Shown here one piece after another: positions 35,801 to 47,800 of a stretch of DNA of 64,000 nt; position 1 is the first letter of the stretch; every line of letters starts with the position of its first letter. The stretch comes from Thamnaconus septentrionalis. Taxonomy: Eukaryota > Chordata > Actinopteri > Tetraodontiformes > Monacanthidae. Under the pieces are notes generated by a model. It ran no database searches. It was not told the origin of the DNA and was given only the letters and a program-made list of their open reading frames with translations. The stretch is from positions 31,225,361-31,289,360 of the forward strand of contig CM020501.1 in assembly GCA_009823395.1 (NCBI GenBank), read 5' to 3'. The translations under genes were made by a program, and so were the position numbers.

Positions 35801-38800
35801 ATCATGAACGATTTGTGTAATGTTTTTTAAATCATAATATCAGGGGACATTTGACATTTATTGTATTTAATCAATCAATCAATCAATCAACTTTTATTTG
35901 TTTAGCACCTTTCATACAATGACATGCAACTCAAGGTGCTTAACAGCAATTCAATTAACGATGACTATGTGCAGGTAAAAGAGGACAGCCTCAAGGAACA
36001 CCAGAAGCTGCTACTGCACGTAGAAAATGCCAAAAAGCCAAATCCATGCAGTGAGCCTCATCACATCCACGTGGCTCATCAAAGAGAACTGAAAAAACAG
36101 CTCGACCGCTCCGAGAGCATCCTGCAGAAACTGGACACCTTCACAGCTCTCATCAATCATATGACTGTACAGGCTCTGACAGTGCTCACTCAGCACGACG
36201 CCATTTCCTTTCTGAGACATGCTTTGAAGGTATCACTTTCTGCTAATAATAATAATAATAATAATTATAATAATGTTTCCTGAATAATTATTCTTTCTTT
36301 TGTTTCCAGAGGAAAATTGGTCATCAGTGCTGTCTGTTCCAAACCCAGCTTTGCTTTAGCGTCAGTGGTCAGCTGACTGTGGAGCCGCCTACACAGGTGT
36401 TCCAGAGAACAGTCAGTGAAGTCCTCCTGAACCTCGGAGATTCCATCATTCAGGTTGAAGTGAAAATTAACCTTGTTATGAAAACTGATTGACTCATTAA
36501 AGGTCCAGTTGGTCAAATTTTCAAGGCTGACAGCGCGTTTGGTTTTTAAGGCACTGTCTCTATGTATATTGTTAGACATATGAGAACCATTCTAAGGGTA
36601 GGAGAACCAAATAAACTTATTTTGCTACAGATATACACTTATTAATGTATTTATGGGCAGTATGTTAAGCTTTCACCAATATAAAATTCATAAATCAAGG
36701 CAAATTTTACGCACTGGACCTTTAATGCATTTTTTTTATGTAGAGGTAAGCATTGCTATAGATGAATAGTTGCCTTAGGTTTTATACAGATGTAAGAATA
36801 TTAGTTGCTATATTTTAAAATGACCAATAAATGCACACATTTTAATACATGTTATGGCACACTGTTAAAATAACCCCTCAAAGCTATGAAGACAAAGGTG
36901 TGTATGGTGTGATTTAGACAATTAGAAAAGGAAAATACTACAAGAACATTGTATTATGTCATAGCTGGCATTAGTTGTCCCTAAGCAGCTAGAAATGGAA
37001 CTTTGATTGCTGCCAAATGTCGCAGCATCGACTCAACTTATATATTAATTATGTTTTCATCAATGATTATTTAGAAATAGATCAATTATCTGGGGGGAAA
37101 AACACATTTTGGCTTCCATACGCTTCAGCATCTGGAGTTACACTCACTGTGTTAGCATATTCTCACTAATTATTGTTAATCCTCACCAGAACTGAACTAA
37201 TTGGCAGTCTGGAATGAGTGATGGACAAACTGCATTTAGCATTTCCCTCCATTCTGCTTTATGACTGAATAAACACACCGCTTGTTCCATAGGGTCTCAT
37301 AGTGTCCCAGTGTATTGCACTGGGAAAAATACTCTTTTTTTTTTTGCCAATGCAATATAGTTAAATTGACAAAACTATTAAACTCCCGGTATCTTAATTC
37401 CCAGTTGTAATTCGAACGGTGATATGGTATAATATCATCAATGTTTCAAAACGCAACTTCTGTTCTGCAGATGTGTGATGCCTGTGGATTCTTTGGAGAG
37501 ATCATAAAAGCTGCCTTTTCTCAGATTTCCCCCATTGAGACGTTTATTGAACCTGCCATTAACAAAGGTATGGTGGTTTTGCTTCCGATGTCAATCATTT
37601 GAAATTTCTGCACATCTGAACTGTTCTTTTCAACTAACATGGTTTTCAAGTTTGGAATACCAAGGAGTTGTATATTTTGTTCCACAGAAATGCATATAAA
37701 GCATGATGGAATGAGCAGTTCCCCACGGCCTTGCTGCAGGAAGCTGCATACAGACCTGGCATCCAGCACCGTGGCACCCAAGAAGAGCTACTGCTGCCAT
37801 CCTCTTCCCAAGGAGCATCTGGAGTGGCAGATCAGCACGTGTGATGCTGCGAGACAAGTTGAAAAAAAGCAAGCCAAATTGATTCAGGCAAGACTTTGAA
37901 CACTTAGATCAAAAGGTTTGACAAAGTTCAGTCAAAAAATAATCAATGAATTGCATATGTATACATATAATTCTCAAAATTCTTTGTGCAGGACGCTGAT
38001 TTAGAAATACGTCGGCTGTGTCACAGCTTTTCGTGGCTTGCAGACATACATATGTTTGTAAAGCAGTGGAGCGACGATTCTTTGGAGTCCATGATTGGTC
38101 ATCCTGTGTCACTGTATGAGGAACACATAGAGAAGATCCGCCAGTGCGCAGAACTGAGCAGAGGAGCCCCTTCATTCATCTCAACATCTAACCAGCTGTT
38201 CACCGTCAACTGCACAAAGATGAAGGAACATTTAGGTGTGTATGCTGTCAAGTAATTGACCCTCTGCTCATTTCAATGAGGTGAAAGTGTCTTCAAAAAT
38301 CAATGTGTTTTGGTTTAATTTTTAGACTAACTGTACTGGTCTCTTAAGGGCAAAAATTGACATTGATTGAGGAGGAGGTCCTGAAACATCTCACTGAGCA
38401 GATACAGCTTCTTTCACAAAGAATTGTATCAGACTTGGAAAAGGCTGCTGAAGAGCTTCAGCAGGAACCTCAAGACTTGTATGGCCTTTCAACATACGCA
38501 CTAATGGTACGGACATTATGGGATCAAACTTTATAACACATTCAATGGATGTAGTCACTTTACATGTTCAGAATACAGTGATCATTTTAGCAGACGTATT
38601 ATAAATTTGAATATATTAAGCCGTAAACAAATCTCCAATATAAAAAAGCAATATAGCCTTAGTTATTTTGTTCATTGAAAATGGCGACCAACTTGGAGAT
38701 GTGTGGTTTAACAGATTGGCTGGAAGATGTTAATGAAGTGTCCTGATATCCAGTGGCCAGGAATATAATATATACATGTATTTGATGGAGAAACACAGCA

Positions 38801-41800
38801 TATTCACACGAAAATGCTTCTGAATAAACTCGTCAACTCGTCCACTTCCTCATCTAAATCTTCCTGAATGAATTATTAGCACTTTGTGTAATACTCACCC
38901 AACGGCATTCACACCGTAAATGATGGCAGTAAAAGGGCTCGACAAAATCTGCCGGCGTATGTATGTATGTCCCAGCGGCTTGCGTGTGTGTGTGTGTTTA
39001 AAATATTTTTCTCTATTTTCTTGTCAGGTGAGGGAGTCAGAAAAGATGTTTTTGAATCAAAGAATCGTTCTGAGTACATCCACTCACTCCAGCATATTGT
39101 TTGCATCAGCTACAGGAATTTGAGTGAAGATGAAGTGACTTTGGAAGAAAAGGTCAGCACTCAATGCTACATATAGAGTGCGTCCAGAAATTGTTCATCT
39201 CAAAATTACGAGAAAATGTCTCGTGATTCCGAGATGAGGATCCTTGAGGATCTAGGATTTGTCACAGGTGTCGTACAGTTTTTTTTTTTAGTCACTACCA
39301 AACCAGATTGGATGCATTTCAAATGCATGGATTTGTAGCCATGAAGCATCCCATGGTGATTGAACTGCTCCTGCAGAAAGAGAGCCACATCCAATTACAT
39401 TTCTAATAAATTTGAGGGAAAAAAAAGAGACAGTTTTCACGTGATCATTATAGTGTGTTGTATAATGAATTTAGTCAATTTTGGAATATTTTCCTCATGC
39501 CATTCATCCTGTGTGTTGATTCTAGATTGATCATGATGCAATTCCTAATGTTTTCCTTTTGTTTCTTTTCAGGTTATAAACTTGATGGCTGGCCTCGTTC
39601 CCCTACTAAAACAAGCACATAACATTGTAAATCAACGCCTCCCATTAGCAGCTAATGCCTTGAAGACCATGTTCTCATATTTGGTGCACGACTTTAAAAA
39701 TGTAGTTGTCAAAGCTTCTTCTGGACCTTTCCTTGACCCATCTCAAAATGCTGCAGAGATGTTTTCTAGACTTAACCACATATGTGCACATTTGCTCTAT
39801 CTCAGCGCTCAGCTGGAACAACTCAGTCAGATCAGTCAAAACCTAATGGGTGAGTTGATGCATTAATGAATTAAGGCTGATGAGTTATGATGCTCTGAAA
39901 AAGCCCTTGTTGTTGACTATATTAAGATTTTCCTAAACTGCTACATTTACTCTTCATATTTAATGCCTCCCTTTAGAACAGCCAATGGATCTGACTGCTT
40001 TTAGAACAGATGTGCAAAATGTCAAAGCCCGTAAAAATCTGTGGAAGCTGATAGAGTTCTACACAACATGGATTGAAGAATGGAAAGAGTCAGTTTTCAG
40101 TGAGGTAAACAAACAATGACACCAAACCACCACCCCTAAAAACAACCCAAAACTGTATCCTTGACCACAGTAAGCCTAACCCTAATAAGGTAACACCCTG
40201 GGACAGTGAAGACTGGCCAAAGTGTACTCACTCCATAGTAACAAGCAAGAATATTTCTGCAAGATTTCTCTGTTGGTTAGAAACATCTTCTGAAATGCTT
40301 TTCTTGCAGGATGTCGTGTCAGAAGCTCAAAGACAGATAGCAGAATGGAAGGAGGAAGCTCTGCAGTTAACAAATCTATTGCCTCAACATGATGCTGTGA
40401 TTCAGACAACTTTAGGAGTCCTACAAAGCTTCAATAACCAGCTTGAAACCCTGGCCAAGCTGCAGAGCCCTACTCTGAAACAGAAACACTGGAGAGCTGT
40501 TTTTGAAGGTCAAATATTGAATATTGCAAATATTGTCAAACATGCAGGTTCTACAGCATATCAATCATGATTAAATATTATCTGGCAGGCATGGGCATTC
40601 AGTATGTGCCAGATAAGGATGTGATTGTTGCAGAACTGTTGTGTGAACAACTTGAAGTCAAACAGCAACTTCTTAGCAAGGTAAGAGAAGGTCAAATCAG
40701 GGAACAGAATAATACAAAAATGATCAACATGAACTTCATGTGTGACAACAACATAACACTGACCTACTTTTGATTATTAATTATACTGATGCTTTGCTAG
40801 ATTTGCAGGGATGCACAGGCAGAGTTTCATGTGGAACAGACCTTCAGGAAGCTGCAGGAGGAATGGGAAGCCAGAGTCTTCCAGCTGGACAAAGTCACTC
40901 TCTCTGATGGTTTAACTCCTGCAGGGAAGACATCAGAGGGCAGTGATTCACAAGACCAAACTGATAGACGGCGTAACCGCACTGATGGAACATTTGTTAT
41001 TGCTGGTGAGAGAGATAAAAGCTATTAAAATAAGAGATGTATTGAATAATGCAGTTATTGTTGACGGGTGCTACGACCGACTATTTGAGGGGAAAGGGTT
41101 TCTGTGGTTTGATGTGAAATTTATGATTTCAAAATGACTGTTCTAGATCTGGAAGCAAACTTTGCTGAGATTGAGAATGATTTGATAACTCTATCCATCA
41201 TGTTGAAGTCACCACACAGTGTGGACATCACACTGCAGATAGAGAGCTGGATGAGATCGTTAAATGAACTAGGTATGTTGGATAATTTGAAAAAATGATC
41301 TGCTCTACTACTACTTCTGTAATTGACTGAAAAAATATTTTTTTTTGTTTGTTTCAATAGAAATTCTGCTTCATCTCTTTGAAAGATATCAGCAAACCTG
41401 GACATTTCTTACAAAGATGTTCAGTGAAAGTTTTAGCATTTCTCAAGAGGATTTGGTAAGCCTTTCTCATCACATGCTATCAAGTAGGTGAAATTCAGTG
41501 CCTCACATTTTTTCTTTTTCAGGTTAGACAATTTCAACAAGTTGACAAGACATTTAAGGAAATTATGCATACCATATCAATTGATCCTCGTATTGCAAAT
41601 TTTGTTCATTCCGAGGACGACTTCCAGACGAATAGCAAGTTTCTCCCCAGAAGCTTTTACCAGGATATCACTGATGGTCTATCTACAATGGAGGACATTT
41701 CCAGGCAGATCATGGATTTTGTAGACACCATCTGCTACCAGTTTCCAAGGCTCTGGTTCTTAAGTGACAAGCAAGTCATGCAGCTACACTCATTTCCCCC

Positions 41801-44800
41801 AACAGCTATCACGCTGCAACCCTTTGTACGTAAATGCTTTAAAGGGGTGCACTGGATCGAAGTGGATTGTGAGCTTCCATCTAATGTTGAAAATATTAAA
41901 AATTGCAGGGCTATCATTCGAAGCAACAGATTGATGCATGTGCTTGGAGTTTTTGGCAACCTACAGGAGCACATCACCTTTGTGTCTGCAATGAAGCCAG
42001 AGTTCACTGCAGTGGACTGGTTCTCTGTTTTTGAAAAGCATTTACACTTGACCATGGTCCACTGTGTGAAACAATGCTACACTGAGCGAAACCAACTTGA
42101 GCCATCCGTTCAAGATTTGATTTATGATAAGAAAGTTGGAGATATTTTGCTCAACATTGCTGAAAGAAGGAGAATGACATCGCCGATTCTTGAACTGTTG
42201 CATAAATATCCTCTCCAGTCGCTACTGGTGGCTGAAGAGGCAGTTTGGTGTCAACTTATTCTGCAAACTCTTCAAGACTCAAGCCCCATAAAGCTGAGCA
42301 ACATCAAGGCATACAGCTCTGAAAAGCTCAAGAGTCTTTGCCTTGTCATTAGGGATGCACTCACAGGTGGTACAGATCACTCACTACTTTCAAACTACAC
42401 CAGGATATGTCTGCAAGCTTTAGTGCAACTTACAGTTAATAATATACAGCGGCTGTCCCAACTCATGGAAGTCCAACTTACATCTCTGGAGTTGTCCTTT
42501 GAGTGGTCACGTTTGATGAGGTATTATATTAATCGCAGTGATGGTGTGACAAGCCAGAATAATCCAACATGTCATGTGGAAGTTTTGGGCTTTAAACTCA
42601 GATATGACTACGAGTATTATGGACCAGAAGATTGGACAATGGTGCAAACTCCTTCCACAGATAGGGCTAAGCTGGGGATTCTCTTTGCATTGACAAGTTA
42701 CAGATGTGGCTATGTTTGCGGCCCTCGCATGTCAGGACGGAGAAAGACTGCCACTCATTTAGGGAAAGCCCTTGGCCGTCAGGTTGTCAGTATTGAATGC
42801 TCTCCTACCATGCGAGCTAATGTTGTACAACAGATGCTGTTGGGTACCCTCCAAACTGGTGCCTGGCTTCTACTGGGGTCTGTGGACTTACTATCACTTG
42901 AGGCCCAGTCGTCACTGGGACAACATTTAGTGGCAATTCACCAGTCCTTTGACATCATACGGGTGAATACTCAAAAAGATTGTAAAAATAAATGTCAAAT
43001 GATAATTGGAGGGAAAAACATTACTGCCAACTTCAGCTATGGATGTGTGGTTATCCCATCAAAGCGTTATGCACCCAATATTTCAGAGACTTTACAGTGT
43101 GCAATCAGACCTATTGTGTTAGCCCATCCCGATTACAGGGTCATTGCAGAAGTACTGTTGACTTCTGTTGGGTTTTTAGATGCCATGTCTTTGAGCAGGC
43201 ACCTGGTGTCTCTTCTCAGCCTGGCAAGTGATCTGCTCTGTCTCCCTGGTTTTATTCCTGACAACCAGAGCTCCTATCTGATTGTCTTGCAAAGGATAGT
43301 GTCTTTTGCTGAAATACATTTACAGCAAGTTGTACGAAGACAAGAAAATTCTGATGATAAAGATCTTCTCTTACAGTATGTGACTACTGAGGTCACTGAG
43401 AGGAATAAAAAAGACACTTCAAAATCTACTCTTCGGCAAAGATCGGATTTGTCAGTTGTGCACGTGATATTGGAAGAGATAGCCATCGTCAAAGCAATCC
43501 TCTCTGTCCTGTCACCTGTTTTTTATGAGCAAAACAAAGGCCCACAGTTCTATGTCATTTTCAAGGAAACGTTCCCTGTAGCCTGCCATTTTCCTTTGTA
43601 CCAACAACATATCGAGCAAGACGAAATGGACCAACTACAGGATGCCCTTGAAAAAGAATTAGACAGATGCACGTTTCAGTCTCATCCTGAAATAATCCGT
43701 TGTGCTCTTACACTTTACCAATCAATCAAATCCTTCCCAGCAATTATGCTCATTGGCTCCTCTGGTAGTGGAAAGACTGTGTGTTACTCTACTTTAGCTG
43801 AAAGCCTCAATCAGTTGGCTGCCAAGACTGTGGGATATGACTTTGAGAATGATTATAGGATAAAGGACACCATCCCACAGATTTCTGCTTCAAAATGGAC
43901 CCCTGTTAAAACCTTAGTCCTATTTCCAAATGCCATGTCCAATAATGAGATATTTGGCTTCTATTGTGACAAAAGGGGATGGCAAGATGGAGCTGTTGCT
44001 AAGGTGCTGAGAGACTTGGACTGTCCTGAGCAAGCAAGTCCTTCAATCTCTTACATAAGTGATCAGAGACCAATCATGAAATGGTTGGTAATGGATGGAA
44101 ATCCTGGTGGTCAGCCTGGTTGGTTGGATTACTTGAGCACACTTTGCATCCCAGAGAATCCTTTTATCTGCCTGTCCTCAGGTGAAACACTGACATCCCA
44201 ACCACACCTCAAGTTATTTATGGAGATCACAGATTTACGTGATGCCAGTCCATCTGCTGTTACACGCTGCAGCCTTGTCTATTTCACAGGACACAGTCTG
44301 TGGAAGACTGTATGGAAGAGTGAAATTGATGCTTTATCTTTTGAGCATAAAGTTGATCAGGGGATCCTTGAAATGTGGAAATGTCTGGCAAAAGATCTTT
44401 TTTCCAGCACTCTTAGATTGCTCAGGAAAACAGGTCTAACATCTGCGATCCATAACGATCGAGAATCTTCTGAAAGTCTCACGTATGGACTGCAAGAAGT
44501 CATGTCATTTCTTCGCATCCTACGTGCCCTACTACAATATCTAGGGAATGAAGTAAAAACATCTGAAGCCACCCCACATGGAAATAAAGAAGGTATGGTC
44601 ATTGTTTATCATTGTCTTGTCTGCTTGCATCACACACACATCTCCATTAATGAGGGTCATTTGCTTTTTCTGACCAGAAACAAACAGAGCTGACGTAGTA
44701 GAAGCAGAATTCCATGCAAACAAAGAGCTGGCCCAAAATCTTTTTTTGATCGCTTACATTTGGGGATTTGGCGGCCACCTGCATCCTCGGTAAGAGCATT

Positions 44801-47800
44801 ACATTTATATATACACACAGCGAATGTAGCGATCAGTCTTGACCAGAATGTTTTCGCTTTGCATGTCTCTCAGCCACTGGCCACAATTTGAGTTTCTCGC
44901 CCGTAATGTGCTGTTGGCTTGTCAGTACAACATTTCGGTTCCTGATGAAGAGAGCGTGTACGAACACTTTTTTGACAATGACAGCAAGATATGCCCCAAG
45001 ACATTGTTGACCAACACCATCAGTCCTAAGGTTGGTCCTCAACATTTTGTCTAGTTTATTCACAATCTATCTATCCATCTATCTATCAACATACAATATA
45101 TGTGTGTGTACATATATAGCTTGCAGACATGTTTAATAACCTATGTTCTCTATGTGTTTACACAGTATGGAAAGCATTCATATCTCTTGAACATTATGGG
45201 GGCTGCAAACCAGCCGGTGTTGCTAACAGGAGAGCCAGGCTCTGGAAAAACAACTTTGTGCAAGACTTTGCTGAGATTTGAAAGACCGCATATCAGCTTA
45301 CCCCTGAGCCCTCTTGTGAGCCCCAAAGACCTGCTGACTGTGATGAATAACTGCTGCCAGAAGAACTACAAAGAATCTGCCAGTTGCTTTACAAAACAAC
45401 CAAGATTGTTTCTTTTTGTTGATGATTTGCATGAAGCCCCTTATGGTGAGTAATATGCATCAAATGCAACCCGTTTAATTTAAAGTTCTGCACAAAGACG
45501 TACAATAAATTTCAACTTTCTATTGATAGATGTGCATGGAAATACATCATCCACTCTGGAGATGCTACGGCAGAGTATTTCAAAGGGAGAGGTTTTATCT
45601 TTTGATAGCAACCACTTGAAGTCCTTGAATTCTCAAACCATGAGCTACTTGGCCACCTGTTGTCTCTTTGGGCTGGGAAATCATCACAGTAATGTGATAT
45701 CATCAAGGCTCTCACGCCTCTTTTCTATTTTCGTTCTCCCTAACTTGTCCATGGATGTTATATTATCGATGTATTCCCCACGGCTGAAAAACTGGCTCAA
45801 AGACATACCATTTAAGCAGAGTACCGAGGACATAGCATTTTGTATTATTACTGCTACAAAAAATTTGTACAATGCAATTTGTGCCATATTCCAGCCTACT
45901 CATCAGCGGCCACATTTTGTATTTTCCCATCATGACCTTCAAAAGGTGTTTGGGGGTTTGCAACTTTGGCAGCCTAATGTTCAAAACCCTTGGACAGAAC
46001 AGAACGAAGAAAACACGCCACTTTGCTTTTCTTCATTCTTATCAAAGCCTGGTGCATCTCTGCTTAATATAGTCCACCTTTGGATGCATGAGTGCATGCG
46101 TACATTCAGTGACAGATTGTGCTCTGAAGATGAACGTAAAACTCTCATGTCACTCATAACTAAGACGGCAACTACACATTATAAAACCAGATTATTTGAT
46201 GGAATTGATCATGATCAATCCACTGCTGAAAACCATTGTCTTCTCACTCTATCCATGAATGGGTCAGGGACGCCTCAGCTGGTCGAGCAGAGTGTAGAAC
46301 ACAACTCCTTGAATGAGTGCCCCCCATTTTATGATAGCAATAAAGATGCAAGTCAAAGAGCTCAACTTTTGCAAGAGCAGTTTGTTTGGCACATGGAAAG
46401 CATTGTGGAGAAGCTGCTTTTTGGGCCAGACTTTTCTGAAGCCAGGACATCTGTGCATCAACAACAGAGCTTTAGATTAGACTTTCCTTACACAAAGCAC
46501 CAGGATCTGTCTACGCTACAGCAGGAGCTGTGTGCACTCATCGAAAGTAAAGAGGAGAAACCTATTGATGAGCTCACTAACATTACGACCAAGTGCTTCA
46601 TTCACAGACAGAGGGTCGTCCAGCTCATGCATATCCTGAGAGCTTTGCTCATACCTGATGGTCACGGAGTGCTGATTGCTTCAGATAAGGACACAGGTCG
46701 GAAAACCACTGTGCGTCTAGCTGCCTTTTTAACAGACTATGTTTTGATGGAGGTGCACCCTGGTAATGAGGACAAACTGCAAGATATCCTGAAAGAGGCT
46801 CGGAATCACACACGAGCACATGAAGGCAACGTCATCATACTGGTCCATGAAGGGATCAGCCAGACTGTCAGAGAAGAACTGCTTGTGGCGATGGCTCACA
46901 GAACCTACCCAGGACTTTATGCAGAAGAGCACATGACAAACCTTCTATCTAGACTCACAGCTGGGAAGAACTCAAAACGATATCTTATGGACAATTGGTC
47001 ATTCATGAGGTAAGAAGGGAAATATCTTAATGGACTGTCATTTTAAAAATATGTCATTTAAAATCAAATCAAAGGTTATTGTGAAATTCACTCTCATTTG
47101 ATCCAAATCAAGTCAAAGTGTGCCTTATGAGTCACACTCAATTGTCTTTGCACTGTGTGTGTCTGATTCATACCAGACATGGCTAAAAGACATAGTTGAA
47201 GGTGGCTCATTGTAGTCATGATGTTGTGTCAGGTTGTGGCATTTCTGCTTTCCATGCAGCACCATTTGTTTATGCTAGACGCCAGTGCAAAGACATTTTC
47301 TCGCCTTTTCAGTCTGTAACATTCATGGTTTGGGTCATGGTGAAAACTAGTGTATCGAATGTGGTAATTGTTTGCACCAAAAATACACCACCGGTGTGTA
47401 AAAGCCCCAAAACAGCAACATTTGTTTTGTTTTGTTTTGTTTTTATAAGCAAGCACGTACAAATCCTCCAGCTTGTTCTTTTTTGTATATCACAGATTCC
47501 TCAGTGAAATCTACAGAAATATCCATGTGTTCCTGTTGCTTCCTCTTGCCATATCAGATGTCAGTGACACCACCCCCAACCATTCAGCTCATGGATGGAA
47601 TGTAAATAACATTAATCCTTTTTAGTTTCATGCACTTTCATATTTCATTGCGGTTATGATTTCTGTGCATCTTACCAACAAGCATGTAAATATCAGCCCT
47701 CAGCATCTGTGTTTGTCTGCCGTCTTGTTCTGCTAGTGAGAGGCGTCAGCTATTGAGACCTTATATACACAGCGCCATCTGCTGACCAGGTTTTCTCAGC

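Larger units (their letters stand above)
32843..36453 (+). other. dnhd1: dnhd1 exons, N-terminal tail part 1
   Basis: Exons are 32843-33276, 34359-34858, 34942-35052, 35446-35602, 35975-36229 and 36310-36453. The first encodes about 145 residues without recognisable domains, and its phase matches the second (AG|T codon). Exon 2 reads ..VPPELKAEILFVCRPYDL.. then ..YIFSPNTVIYV.. and ..LLWKALQKIPFFRDFGLLKAFT. This is the typical dynein-tail stretch leading into WNRNVRKWIFERR in exon 3. Within exon 2 the frame must change by one base at the A6 run 34,584-34,589: the sequence upstream reads one frame and the conserved sequence downstream another. The remaining exons are helical tail. Confidence 0.8.

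Noticed and set aside
40831..41130. Apparent frameshift in dnhd1 near 40,940, where another frame reads VIHKTKLIDGVTALMEHLLLLV
   Set aside because: The original frame runs through to a good donor (GCTG|GTGAGA) and continues as GTFVIADLEANFAEI in phase with the next exon, matching dynein. The alternative frame is a chance shadow.
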